Below, piece by piece: positions 1 to 6,108 of a stretch of DNA of 6,196 bases. The stretch covers positions 1-6,196 of the forward strand of contig CAMPJI010000116.1 of the NCBI GenBank assembly GCA_946886865.1, in the 5' to 3' direction. Source of the DNA: an uncultured Lysobacterales bacterium. GTDB taxonomy: Bacteria > Pseudomonadota > Gammaproteobacteria > Xanthomonadales > Xanthomonadaceae. How positions within the stretch are numbered: the stretch's first letter is position 1; each line of letters opens with the position of its first letter. Below the pieces are notes generated by a model that did not search any database, was not told the DNA's origin, and worked only from the letters and a program-made list of their open reading frames with translations. The position numbers and the translations under genes were made by a program.

Positions 1-203
1 TCGACGGCTGGGCCTCGATCTGGGCCGAGCACATGAGCGAAGCCGAAGCCACCCGCCGCGCCGCCAGCAGCGTGCATGCGCCGGGCCAGTGGCGCACCAA
101 TGCCCCGCTGATGAACCTTCCGGGGTTTGCTGAAACCTTCGCCTGCAAGGCCAAGGCCGACATGCGTTTGGGCGACGACGCGCGCGTGGTGCTGTGGCCC
201 TGA
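1..203 (+). CDS. M13-family (neprilysin/PepO-like) metallopeptidase, C-terminal fragment
   Basis: The reading frame is open from the left edge (first whole codon at base 3) to TGA at 201-203, giving the last 66 residues of a protein whose body lies outside the window. The tail has the pattern of the C-terminus of M13 zinc metallopeptidases: a VHAPGQWRTNAPL segment (compare the 'HSP.. RxNG' region of the family), then N-LPGFAETFACK, an acidic/basic turn and a terminal V-V-L-W-P. M13 proteins typically end in a C-terminal Trp that helps form the substrate pocket; here one Pro follows it. The HExxH and ExxxD zinc motifs lie upstream and cannot be checked. Bacterial members are mostly exported or periplasmic oligopeptidases. 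The gene ends 22 bases before a strong hairpin terminator. The identification rests on this short tail only, from recall of the family pattern. Confidence 0.72.
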   Translation, partial: DGWASIWAEHMSEAEATRRAASSVHAPGQWRTNAPLMNLPGFAETFACKAKADMRLGDDARVVLWP

Positions 204-225
204 CCGGCTCAACGCAACGGGCATG

Positions 226-255
226 AAAAACGGCGCGGTCACCCGCGCCGTTTTT
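226..255 (+). terminator. Bidirectional intrinsic terminator between the M13 peptidase and rhomboid genes
   Basis: This is a perfect inverted repeat: AAAAACGGCGCGG (226-238), loop TCAC (239-242), CCGCGCCGTTTTT (243-255). The 8-bp GC stem is flanked by A5 on the left and T5 on the right, so it gives a hairpin plus U-tract on either strand. It serves the peptidase gene ending at 203 (+) and probably also the rhomboid gene ending at 341 (-). Confidence 0.9.
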
Positions 256-294
256 CTTTGTCGTTCCAGTGGGCTTCGCCATCGCAGATGGCTG

Positions 295-352
295 ATCGTG
301 CGCCATCCCGGATCTCGTTCCGGGTGACCCCTCACCCGCCTCAGCGCACGAT
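295..352 (-). repeat. Nested inverted repeat across the rhomboid stop codon
   Basis: Outer arms ATCGTGCGC (295-303) and GCGCACGAT (344-352) are exact reverse complements. Inside them is a second hairpin, CCCGGA (307-312) / TCCGGG (319-324), with a 6-base loop. The right outer arm is exactly the last three sense codons (Ile-Val-Arg) of the rhomboid gene, so in its mRNA the end of the coding sequence would pair with the 3' untranslated region. There is no U-tract, so it is not a classical terminator. A separate small hairpin, GCCATC-GCA-GATGGC, sits at 278-292. The whole 204-340 stretch holds only these structures and the terminator; no gene is seen in it. Confidence 0.55.
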
Positions 353-973
353 GCGCGGCCGCGGCGGTTTGCGGCGGCCGAAGGGTGGATGGCCGCGCCA
401 GTAGCGGATCAGCAGCCAGCCGAACAACATGCCGCCCAAGTGGGCGAAGTGCGCCACGCCCGGCTGCAGCCCGGTAAAACCCAGCAGCAGCGCAATGGCG
501 CCATAGACGATGACCAGCGTGCGCGCCTTCATCGGGATCGGCGGGATCAAGAGCATCACGCGCTGGTGCGGAAACAGCATGCCGTAGGCCAACAGCAGGC
601 CGAACACCCCGCCCGAGGCACCCAACGTCGGATACGCCTGCCCGCCCTGCGACATCGCCCAGGCCCCGACCGCCAGCTGGCACAGCGCCGCGCCCAGCAC
701 GCACACTGCATAGAAGGTCAGGAAGCGCTTCTCGCCCCACGTGTGCTCGACCGGCGCGCCGAACATCAGCAGCGCCAGCATGTTGAACAACAGGTGGGCG
801 ATATCGCCATGCAGGAACGCGTAGGTGACCAGCTGCCAGGGCATGAAGCCGGCGCCCAGCGGCCACAGCATCAGCGGGCCGAGCGCGGCGCGCTCCAGCA
901 CGAGTTGCAGCAGGAATGCGATGCCGTTGGCGATCAGAAGGGCCCGCGTGACGGGCGGCAGATTGGAAAACAT
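341..973 (-). CDS. Rhomboid-family intramembrane serine protease
   Basis: This is a polytopic inner-membrane protease that cleaves transmembrane substrates within or near the bilayer. From the start at 973 it has 210 residues and about six hydrophobic segments, the size of the minimal bacterial rhomboid core. Family signatures are complete: HGDIAHLLFN (residues 55-64, with the His60 and Asn64 of the oxyanion region), GASGG (118-122) carrying the nucleophile Ser120 in TM4, and AHLGG (177-181) with catalytic His178 in TM6. The C-terminus is a short basic tail rich in Arg, Lys and Pro, presumably cytoplasmic. An in-frame ATG lies eight codons upstream (997), but the one at 973 has GGGAG five bases in front of it while 997 has no clear ribosome site, so 973 is preferred. 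The substrate cannot be told from the sequence. The ATL gene lies 97 bases upstream on the same strand, possibly co-transcribed. Confidence 0.93.
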   Translation of the reverse strand: MFSNLPPVTRALLIANGIAFLLQLVLERAALGPLMLWPLGAGFMPWQLVTYAFLHGDIAHLLFNMLALLMFGAPVEHTWGEKRFLTFYAVCVLGAALCQLAVGAWAMSQGGQAYPTLGASGGVFGLLLAYGMLFPHQRVMLLIPPIPMKARTLVIVYGAIALLLGFTGLQPGVAHFAHLGGMLFGWLLIRYWRGHPPFGRRKPPRPRIVR

Positions 974-1070
974 TTCGACTCCCGGGGGACGCGTCATGGT
1001 AGCCGTTGCATGGCGCGGGCCGCTTCACGCGGCGGTCGCGCACGCCGGTGCCAGAGGTGTCCGGTGCGGG

Positions 1071-1415
1071 TCAGGACGGCCCCCAGACCTGCTCGTCGAC
1101 ACTGGCGGCCGCGCGTTGCCCGCGGACGCGTCCCTGCTCGATCCGCACCCCTTCGGCCCGCAACCGCTTGCACTGCTCGCGGTACCCCTCCGAGCCCGCC
1201 GGAAAGGCCACCCGGCCGTCCGAGCGCAGGACGCGGTGCCAGGGGAGATCCGCCTCCGTATTGCCCGACAGCAGCCGCGCCACCCACCGTGCGCGGCCTG
1301 GCAGGCCGGCGCGTCGCGCCACCTCGCCGTAGCCGGCCACCTGCCCCGCCGGGATGGCTCGCACGGCCGCAAGGATGCGCCGCTGGGCATCGTGGGAGTC
1401 GTGGGTCTCCTGCAT
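1071..1415 (-). CDS. atl: Alkyltransferase-like protein (ATL), catalytically inactive MGMT homologue
   Basis: The protein of 114 residues is a single DNA-binding domain of the O6-alkylguanine-DNA alkyltransferase (AGT/MGMT) fold. The active-site motif PCHR is replaced by PWHRV (58-62), with Trp59 where AGT has its acceptor Cys. That is the known signature of ATL proteins such as E. coli Atl (YbaZ). Other AGT features remain: the helix-turn-helix lead-in GQVAGYGEVAR (24-34) with the conserved Tyr29, and the Arg-rich recognition helix RARWVARLLSGN (41-52). From family knowledge, ATLs bind and flip O6-alkylguanine without repairing it and channel the lesion into nucleotide excision repair; that function is inferred here. 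The only in-frame Met is at 1415. No Shine-Dalgarno is visible, but a TATCCT box lies seven bases before the ATG, so a leaderless transcript is possible. It is divergent from the YbjN-like gene, with a 29-base gap. Confidence 0.9.
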   Translation of the reverse strand: MQETHDSHDAQRRILAAVRAIPAGQVAGYGEVARRAGLPGRARWVARLLSGNTEADLPWHRVLRSDGRVAFPAGSEGYREQCKRLRAEGVRIEQGRVRGQRAAASVDEQVWGPS

Positions 1416-1444
1416 GCCGGTTAGGATAGGGGACTGCCCCGCGA

Positions 1445-1867
1445 ATGGAGCCGCCCGTGCGCAATTTCGAATCGATCCGACGCCACATCAAGGCGGCCGG
1501 CTACCAGGTGACCATGCAGGACGACGACGTCGTCTGCATTGAACTGTCGCTGGAAAAAGGCACCCGGCACCAGGCGATCTTCCTGTCGGAACTCGACGAC
1601 GACGACGGCCGCCCCTACCTGCGCGTCAGCACGGCGGTGGCCCCGACCACGGGCCTGGACGCGCGCCGCTCGCTGGTCTTCAACTGGCAGAGTCGCGTGG
1701 GCTACCTCGCCATCGGTGACATGGATGGGGTGCCGTACCTGCAGCTGTGCGAGAACCGGCCGTACGACGGGCTGGACGGCGCGGAAATCGACCGCCTGGT
1801 GCTGGAGATCGGCGGGCTGGGCGACCGCATGGAGCGGATGCTGTCGGCGGGCGGTGACCTGCTCTGA
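1445..1867 (+). CDS. YbjN-like (CesT/type III chaperone-like fold) hypothetical protein
   Basis: This is a soluble, acidic protein of 140 residues with no signal peptide or membrane segment. Its pattern fits the YbjN / type III secretion chaperone-like superfamily: an N-terminal helix (NFESIRRHIKAAGY), alternating strands with a DDDDG turn (51-55), the 'L.FNWQSRVGYLAIGDMDG' core (77-95), a strand LQLCENRPYDGLD (99-111), and a C-terminal amphipathic helix running to the end. The molecular function of such stand-alone proteins is not known; no secretion genes are nearby, so no chaperone role is claimed. Start: ATG at 1445 has only a distant AGGGGA, whereas the in-frame GTG at 1457 has GGAG six bases upstream, so 1457 (136 residues) is a serious alternative. 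It converges on tRNA-Val and uses the hairpin at 1904-1936 as a terminator. Coding capacity is secure; the family call is moderate. Confidence 0.75.
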   Translation: MEPPVRNFESIRRHIKAAGYQVTMQDDDVVCIELSLEKGTRHQAIFLSELDDDDGRPYLRVSTAVAPTTGLDARRSLVFNWQSRVGYLAIGDMDGVPYLQLCENRPYDGLDGAEIDRLVLEIGGLGDRMERMLSAGGDLL

Positions 1868-1903
1868 CCCCCAACCGGCATCAGGTGCCGACCGCGACGC
1901 AAT

Positions 1904-1936
1904 AAAAAAGGCCGCCCCGCAAGGGACGGCCTTTTT
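1904..1936. terminator. Bidirectional terminator shared by the YbjN-like gene and tRNA-Val
   Basis: Stem arms at 1910-1918 and 1923-1931 enclose a 4-base loop (1919-1922), flanked by six A on the left and five T on the right. On the minus strand the stem is fully paired, with one U-G wobble; on the plus strand the same position is a C-A mismatch. The structure is therefore somewhat better suited to ending the tRNA-Val transcript than the YbjN-like one, but should work for both. Confidence 0.85.
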
Positions 1937-1943
1937 CGATGTC

Positions 1944-2018
1944 TGGTGGGCGGTACAGGGTTCGAACCTGTGACCCCTACCATGTCAAGGTAGTGCTCTA
2001 CCGCTGAGCTAACCGCCC
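1944..2018 (-). tRNA. tRNA-Val (anticodon GAC)
   Basis: The 75-nt cloverleaf, read on the minus strand, has acceptor GGGCGGT / ACCGCCC, D-stem GCTC/GAGC, anticodon stem CTACC/GGTAG with loop TTGACAT (anticodon GAC at 1986-1984), T-stem ACAGG/CCTGT with loop TTCGAAC, discriminator A and encoded CCA (1946-1944). All stems pair fully. It decodes GUC/GUU valine codons. A promoter lies about 28 bases upstream and a hairpin terminator just downstream, so it can be transcribed alone; read-through from the Kbp-like gene, which ends at 2099 with no terminator of its own, is also likely. Confidence 0.97.
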
Positions 2019-2052
2019 GTTCGCCGTCAGACACACCCGGCGAGGGGCGCGC

Positions 2053-2081
2053 AGTGTAGCCCGGGTCGTGGCGGGCGGCAA
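2053..2081 (-). promoter_or_regulatory. Probable sigma-70 promoter of tRNA-Val
   Basis: On the minus strand there is a -35-like TTGCCG (2081-2076), a 17-base spacer and a -10-like TACACT (2058-2053), placing the start point near 2046 and leaving a leader of about 28 bases before the tRNA. It lies in the gap right after the stop codon of the Kbp-like gene. Confidence 0.6.
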
Positions 2082-2098
2082 CTGTCCCGGCGCGTCGA

Positions 2099-2629
2099 TC
2101 AGGCCTGGGGCGGAATACGCAGGACCTGGCCCGGATAGATCCTGTCCGGGTCCTTCAGCATCGGCTGGTTCGCCTCGAAGATCCGCGGGTACTGGTTGGC
2201 TTCGCCGTACATCTTCTTGGCGATGCCCGACAGCGTGTCGCCGGATTCGACGGTGTAGGTCTTGCTGGTCCACTCGCCACCCGGGCTGCCCGCAGACGAG
2301 TGCGACTGCCCGGCCGAACCGCCGGCCGGCGTGGCACCGGCCGTCTTGACCTCCGCGACGGGCGGGCCGACCCGCAGGCGGTCGTCCACCCGGCCCACGC
2401 CCTCCACGTTGCCCACGATCAGCACCGCCTTTTCGCGGGTGTCCTGGTCGCGCACGGTACCGTCCATCACCACCGTGTCGCCCTCGAACCGGAGGCGGAT
2501 GCCCGAGGGGTCGATCCCGTGCTCGCGCAGGTGCGTACTCAGCGGCTTGGTGGCACCTTCGGCGCCGCGGTCGTGGTCCTTGCCGAAGATCTTGCTGCCG
2601 GCGCCCTTGATGAAATCGAACAGGCCCAT
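2099..2629 (-). CDS. kbp: Kbp/YgaU-like BON-LysM protein (potassium-binding protein family)
   Basis: The protein has 176 residues and starts MGLFDFIKGAGSKIFG, almost the same opening as E. coli Kbp (YgaU). Domain order is the same: a BON domain at about 25-88 (including LREHGID, VVMDGTV and AVLIVGNVEGVGRVDDRLRV), then a LysM domain at about 124-172 (YTVESGDTLSGIAKKMYG ... NQYPRIFEANQPML, ending IYPGQVLRIP). E. coli Kbp is a K+-binding cytoplasmic protein; that role is inferred here from similarity. There is no signal peptide despite the LysM domain, as in Kbp. The BON-LysM linker (about 89-121) is Gly/Ala/Ser/Pro-rich and clearly longer than in the roughly 149-residue E. coli protein. A longer in-frame ATG exists at 2689, but the family start and the GGAG seven bases before 2629 favour 2629. 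It follows uvrB by 77 bases on the same strand. Confidence 0.9.
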   Translation of the reverse strand: MGLFDFIKGAGSKIFGKDHDRGAEGATKPLSTHLREHGIDPSGIRLRFEGDTVVMDGTVRDQDTREKAVLIVGNVEGVGRVDDRLRVGPPVAEVKTAGATPAGGSAGQSHSSAGSPGGEWTSKTYTVESGDTLSGIAKKMYGEANQYPRIFEANQPMLKDPDRIYPGQVLRIPPQA

Positions 2630-2639
2630 GGTCGTGCTC

Positions 2640-2668
2640 CAGTGCGGGGGAACGCGACCCTCGCACTG
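2640..2668 (-). other. Leader hairpin abutting the ribosome site of the Kbp-like gene
   Basis: Read on the minus strand, CAGTGCG (2668-2662) pairs with CGCACTG (2646-2640). The stem then continues for three G-C pairs (2660-2658 with 2649-2647) after a single bulged A, closing an 8-base loop. The last paired base is also the first G of the GGAG Shine-Dalgarno (2640-2637). No U-tract follows, so this is not a terminator. It may affect translation or mark an mRNA processing boundary between uvrB and the Kbp-like gene; that is inference. Confidence 0.4.
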
Positions 2669-2706
2669 CTTCCGTGACGGAGCGGTCATGCCCCGCCACC
2701 GGCGCC

Positions 2707-4773
2707 TTAATGCAGGGCGACTTCCTTGATCTGGCGGATCTGGTCGCGCACGGAGGCCGCCTCCTCGAACTCCAGGTCGCGGGCATGTTTGTACATCTGC
2801 TGCTCCAGCGCCTTGATCCGCGCGGCGGCCTGCGACGGGTCCATGGACGCATAGTCCGTTGCGGGCTCGGCCGCCTTGCGCCCCTTGCCGCGCCCCTTGC
2901 CCTTCTCGGCATCGGGGTCGGCACGCGCGCCTTCCATGATGTCCATCACCGGACGGCTCACCGAACGCGGCGTGATGCCGTGTTCGGCGTTGTACTCGAC
3001 CTGCTTGGCGCGGCGGCGGTCCGTCTCGTCGATGGCGGTCTGCATCGAACGGGTGACCTTGTCGGCGTACAGGATCGCCTTGCCGCGCACGTTTCGGGCC
3101 GCGCGGCCGATCGTCTGGATCAGCGACCCACCCGAACGCAGGAAGCCTTCCTTGTCGGCATCCAGGATGGCCACCAGCGACACCTCCGGCATGTCCAGGC
3201 CCTCGCGCAACAGGTTGATGCCCACCAGCACGTCGAACTTGCCCAGGCGCAGGTCGCGGATGATCTCCACGCGCTCCACGGTGTCGATGTCGCTGTGCAG
3301 GTAGCGCACGCGGATGCCGTGCTCGCCCAGGTACTCGGTGAGGTTCTCGGCCATGCGCTTGGTCAGCGTGGTGATCAGCACGCGGTCGCCCATCGCGACA
3401 CGCTCGTTGATCTCGCCCAGCACGTCGTCCACCTGCGTGGCGACCGGCCGGATCTCCACCACGGGGTCGATCAGACCGGTGGGACGGACCACCAGCTCGA
3501 CCACTTCGCCCTGCGACTTATCCAGCTCGTACGGCCCCGGCGTGGCAGACACGAAGATCGCGCGCGGCGACCGCCCTTCCCACTCCTCGAACTTGAGCGG
3601 TCGGTTGTCCAGCGCCGAGGGCAGCCGGAAGCCGAACTCCACCAGCGTTTCCTTGCGCGAGCGGTCGCCCTTGTACATCGCGCCGATCTGCGGAACCGTC
3701 ACGTGCGACTCGTCGCAGACCAGCAGCGCGTCGGGCGGCAGGTAGTCGAACAGGCACGGCGGCGGCTCGCCCGGCATGTGGCCGGTGAGGTGCCGGCTGT
3801 AGTTCTCCACGCCGTTGCAGTATCCGACCTCCGCCAGCATCTCCAGATCGAACTGGGTGCGCTGGGCCAGGCGCTGCGCCTCGACCAGCTTGTTGGCCGA
3901 ATACAGCTGCTCTAGGCGGACCTTGAGCTCGTCCTTGATGGCGTCGATGGCGTCCAACACGGTGCGGCGCGTGGTCACGTAGTGCGACTTGGGGTAGATC
4001 GTGTAGCGCGGCAGCTTGCGCAGCGCCTCTCCGGTGAGCGGGTCGAAGGCGGTGACCGACTCGATCTCGCCATCGAACAGCTCGATGCGGATGGCCTCGT
4101 CGTCGCTCTCGGCCGGGTGCACGTCGATCACCTCGCCGCGCACGCGGTAGGTACCGCGGCGCAGCTCAGTGTCGTTGCGGCTGTATTGCATCTCCGTGAG
4201 ACGGCGGATCAGCTCGCGCTGGTCGATGCGCTCGCCGCGCACCATGTGCAGCACCATCCGGAAGTATTCGTTGGGGTCGCCCAGGCCGTAGATCGCAGAG
4301 ACGGTGCAGACGATGATGGCGTCGCGGCGCTCCAGCAGGGCCTTGGTGGCCGACAGCCGCATCTGCTCGATGTGCTCGTTCACCGAACTGTCCTTCTCGA
4401 TGAAGGTGTCGCTGGACGGGACGTAGGCCTCGGGCTGGTAGTAGTCGTAGTAGCTGACGAAGTATTCGACCGCGTTGTTCGGGAAAAACGACTTGAACTC
4501 GCCGTACAGCTGCGCGGCCAGGGTCTTGTTGGGCGCCATCACCAGCGTGGGCTTCTGCACCTGCTCGATCACATTGGCGATGGTGTAGGTCTTACCCGAA
4601 CCCGTCACGCCCAGCAGCGTCTGGTGCGCGAGCCCGCCCTCGAACCCCTTTACCAGACGCTCGATCGCCGCCGGCTGGTCACCTGCGGGCTGGTACGGTG
4701 AGACGATCTGGAAACGGCCCTCCTGCACGACAGGCCTGTCGGCATGCGGCTGCACGGCGTCATTCATAGGCAT
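2707..4773 (-). CDS. uvrB: UvrABC system protein B (excinuclease subunit, damage-verifying helicase)
   Basis: UvrB takes over damaged DNA from UvrA, verifies the lesion with ATP and recruits UvrC for incision in nucleotide excision repair. The 688-residue frame is intact; the family is usually about 670, and the excess is an N-terminal extension and a basic linker. Visible motifs: Walker A GVTGSGKT (55-62), the Tyr-rich beta-hairpin [13 protein letters not shown] (107-119) that clamps the non-damaged strand, DESH Walker B (354-357), SATPG (409-413), motif [14 protein letters not shown] (518-530), motif [11 protein letters not shown] (553-561), and a C-terminal UVR domain (about 649-684) that contacts UvrC. 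A Lys/Gly/Arg-rich low-complexity linker (about 624-633) precedes the UVR domain. The ATG at 4773 has GGGA only three bases away; the ATG at 4767 has the same element at nine bases and is at least as likely. No LexA-like palindrome was recognised upstream. It is divergent from the FimT-like gene. Confidence 0.98.
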   Translation of the reverse strand: MPMNDAVQPHADRPVVQEGRFQIVSPYQPAGDQPAAIERLVKGFEGGLAHQTLLGVTGSGKTYTIANVIEQVQKPTLVMAPNKTLAAQLYGEFKSFFPNNAVEYFVSYYDYYQPEAYVPSSDTFIEKDSSVNEHIEQMRLSATKALLERRDAIIVCTVSAIYGLGDPNEYFRMVLHMVRGERIDQRELIRRLTEMQYSRNDTELRRGTYRVRGEVIDVHPAESDDEAIRIELFDGEIESVTAFDPLTGEALRKLPRYTIYPKSHYVTTRRTVLDAIDAIKDELKVRLEQLYSANKLVEAQRLAQRTQFDLEMLAEVGYCNGVENYSRHLTGHMPGEPPPCLFDYLPPDALLVCDESHVTVPQIGAMYKGDRSRKETLVEFGFRLPSALDNRPLKFEEWEGRSPRAIFVSATPGPYELDKSQGEVVELVVRPTGLIDPVVEIRPVATQVDDVLGEINERVAMGDRVLITTLTKRMAENLTEYLGEHGIRVRYLHSDIDTVERVEIIRDLRLGKFDVLVGINLLREGLDMPEVSLVAILDADKEGFLRSGGSLIQTIGRAARNVRGKAILYADKVTRSMQTAIDETDRRRAKQVEYNAEHGITPRSVSRPVMDIMEGARADPDAEKGKGRGKGRKAAEPATDYASMDPSQAAARIKALEQQMYKHARDLEFEEAASVRDQIRQIKEVALH

Positions 4774-4795
4774 CGGTCCCGGGGGCGGACAGGTC

Positions 4796-4801
4796 AGTGT
4801 A
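4796..4801 (-). promoter_or_regulatory. Possible -10 element for uvrB
   Basis: TACACT on the minus strand, 23 bases before the 4773 ATG, matches the -10 hexamer used by the nearby tRNA-Val promoter. No convincing -35 hexamer is seen at 16-18 bases upstream, so this is a weak prediction. The rest of the 4774-4922 divergent gap holds small GC hairpins (for example GGCAC-GCT-GTGCC at 4867-4879) but no recognised operator. Confidence 0.35.
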
Positions 4802-4922
4802 GCGAGCGCTTGAAGATGGGGGCGCCTGCGGGGTTTCCCTACCCCCTGTGCAGCACTGCCCCTCTGGGCACGCTGTGCCAGCCCCGGTCAGGCTTCCGTC
4901 CTTTACGGCCTGGATGCCTGCC

Positions 4923-5447
4923 ATGCGCCCGAGGAAGGGCTTCACCCTGCTGGACCTGATCGTCGCGATGGCCATTGCCGGCCTGCTGCTCGGGCTCGGC
5001 GTGCCCGCGTTTTCGGGCACGATGGAGCGGGTTCGCACCGCCAATGCCCTCCACGCCATCAGCGCCTCGATGGCCGCGGCGAGAAGTACGGCGATCACAC
5101 GCAACCATCCAGTGACCGTGTGCCCCAGCAGCGACGGCGCCTCCTGCCGGACCGATCGGAACTGGACGCACGGCTGGATCATCTTCCTGGACGCGGACCG
5201 GTCAGGCGCTCCGGCGACCGTTGCTGCGGTGCTGAAGGTGCAACAGGGGGTCGGACCCGGGATGGCCCTCTCCAGCTCATCGGGCCGGCACCGCGTACGG
5301 TATCTGCGCAATGGCTCCGCGGCCGGTACCAATCTGACGCTGCGCCTGTGCTCCAGGCACCTCGGGCGCGAGGTGGCCCACGCCATCGTCAGCAATACCG
5401 GCCGGCTCCGCACCCTCCGCCTGTCTCAAGGCGCCCCGTGCAGCTGA
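4923..5447 (+). CDS. fimT: FimT/GspH-type type IV pseudopilin (minor pilin)
   Basis: This is a minor pilin of the FimT/FimU/GspH family, expected in the inner membrane and at the tip or priming complex of a type IV pilus. From 4923 it has 174 residues: leader MRPRKG, PilD-type cleavage before Phe7, then hydrophobic helix FTLLDLIVAMAIAGLLLG. The C-terminal domain has the usual FimT pattern CPSSDGASC (67-75) followed by W-THGWIIFLDADRSG (81-95), with further Cys at 143 and 173 that could pair. At mature position +5 there is Asp (residue 11) in place of the usual Glu. In-frame ATGs at 4848 and 4914 would only lengthen the leader; 4923 gives a standard short basic leader, with a weak GGA eight bases upstream. 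The gene stands alone between divergent uvrB and tRNA-Asn, facing the pilY1-pilE operon. FimT homologues have been linked to pilus assembly and DNA uptake; the role here is not determined. Confidence 0.88.
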   Translation: MRPRKGFTLLDLIVAMAIAGLLLGLGVPAFSGTMERVRTANALHAISASMAAARSTAITRNHPVTVCPSSDGASCRTDRNWTHGWIIFLDADRSGAPATVAAVLKVQQGVGPGMALSSSSGRHRVRYLRNGSAAGTNLTLRLCSRHLGREVAHAIVSNTGRLRTLRLSQGAPCS

Positions 5448-5480
5448 GTCAGGCCACCAGTCCCCGACATCCCTGCCCGC

Positions 5481-5508
5481 TTGACCCCCGGGCTGGGCCG
5501 TTTACAAT
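5481..5508 (+). promoter_or_regulatory. Sigma-70 promoter of tRNA-Asn
   Basis: TTGACC (5481-5486), a 16-base spacer and TACAAT (5503-5508) form a near-consensus promoter. The predicted start near 5515 leaves only a few leader bases before the tRNA at 5519. A GC-rich stretch follows the -10 hexamer, as is common at stringently controlled stable-RNA promoters; that control is inference. Confidence 0.8.
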
Positions 5509-5518
5509 GCGCATCCCC

Positions 5519-5595
5519 GCCCGAATAGCTCAGCCGGTTAGAGCACTTGACTGTTAATCAGGGGGTCGTTGGTTCGAGTCCAACTTCGGGCGCCA
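5519..5595 (+). tRNA. tRNA-Asn (anticodon GTT)
   Basis: The 77-nt cloverleaf has acceptor GCCCGAA / TTCGGGC, D-stem GCTC/GAGC, anticodon stem CTTGA/TCAGG (one T-G wobble) with loop CTGTTAA (anticodon GTT at 5553-5555), T-stem GTTGG/CCAAC with loop TTCGAGT, discriminator G and encoded CCA (5593-5595). It has its own promoter and terminator. It sits between two convergent pilin genes. tRNA-Asn genes are frequent integration sites for genomic islands, but no attachment repeat or integrase is seen here. Confidence 0.97.
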
Positions 5596-5601
5596 GATCA
5601 G

Positions 5602-5634
5602 AAAAAAAGCCGCCAGAGATGGCGGCTTTTTTTT
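5602..5634. terminator. Bidirectional terminator between tRNA-Asn and pilE
   Basis: AGCCGCCA (5608-5615), loop GAGA (5616-5619) and TGGCGGCT (5620-5627) form a perfect 8-bp stem. It is flanked by an A-run on the left (5602-5608) and a T-run on the right (5627-5634). It ends tRNA-Asn transcription on the plus strand and the pilY1-pilE transcript on the minus strand, since pilE stops at 5687. Confidence 0.92.
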
Positions 5635-5686
5635 GCGACAGGGCGAGATCACCCAAGACCTGCCCCGTAGAGATGCGACGGGAGCG

Positions 5687-6100
5687 TCACCAGCAATCCT
5701 GCGCCGGCACGCTCGTGCTGTGCGTCTTCCTCCCCGCCTGGTTAATCGTCAGGGTGCCACAACGGTCCTCAGCTTGGCCGTCCTCGGGCGTTGCCGTCAG
5801 CGTGAACGTGGTCGCAGCGGCGTTGACCTGGATGTCGTACTGCGGCGTCTCGCGGTCCGGCGGCAGCGTAAATGCCGCGTAGCTGTTGTTGACCGTAAAC
5901 CACCTCTCCGCCATCTGGGCGTACTCCACAAGGTCCGCCTTGGCTTGGGCGCGACGCGACTTGCGCACCGAGTCCTGGTAGGACGGAATCGCGATCGCCG
6001 CGAGGATGCCCACTACGGCAACGACGATCATCAGCTCGATCAGTGTGAAACCACGTTGCAGACGGCGAGTCATTGACCCACAGGACAGCGCATTGTTCAT
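5687..6100 (-). CDS. pilE: Type IV minor pilin PilE
   Basis: This is a type IV pilin-like protein with a textbook class III signal: RLQRG followed by [26 protein letters not shown], PilD cleavage between Gly17 and Phe18, and Glu at mature +5 (Glu22). The globular part fits PilE of Xanthomonadaceae-type pili ([20 protein letters not shown] ... [10 protein letters not shown]), and the C-terminal D-region has a Cys pair, Cys114 and Cys136. With the start at 6100 it is 137 residues; that ATG has GAGGA five bases upstream. Alternatives are 6112 (its ATGA overlaps the upstream stop) and 6073 (eight-residue leader, weaker GTGGG). All give the same mature protein. It directly follows the probable pilY1, which suggests it is the last gene of a minor-pilin operon entering from the right, ended by the hairpin at 5602-5634. 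Confidence 0.92.
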   Translation of the reverse strand: MNNALSCGSMTRRLQRGFTLIELMIVVAVVGILAAIAIPSYQDSVRKSRRAQAKADLVEYAQMAERWFTVNNSYAAFTLPPDRETPQYDIQVNAAATTFTLTATPEDGQAEDRCGTLTINQAGRKTHSTSVPAQDCW

Positions 6101-6108
6101 TGGAATCC

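Noticed and set aside
389..1429. 346-codon open frame (+) opposite the rhomboid and ATL genes
   Set aside because: The product is Arg/Gln/Ala/Pro-rich, lacks any domain and spans two genuine genes on the other strand; it is a compositional shadow.
1998..2924. 308-codon minus-strand frame overlapping the tRNA-Val end, the Kbp-like gene and the uvrB 3' end
   Set aside because: It is out of frame with both real genes, crosses a tRNA gene, and its product is low-complexity Arg/Pro/Gly.
2674..3915. 413-codon open frame antisense to uvrB (+), and a 239-codon one at 3982-4701
   Set aside because: Both lie wholly or almost wholly opposite the unmistakable uvrB frame. They are His/Arg/Val/Asp-rich with no recognisable domain, typical of antisense frames in GC-rich DNA.
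4774..4922. SOS (LexA) box in front of uvrB
   Set aside because: uvrB is SOS-controlled in some bacteria, so I looked for CTGT-N8-ACAG or TTAGTA-type palindromes; none is convincing.
5519..5687. Island attachment site at the 3' end of tRNA-Asn
   Set aside because: No repeated copy of the tRNA 3' end appears downstream, and the next sequence is an ordinary terminator and pilE.
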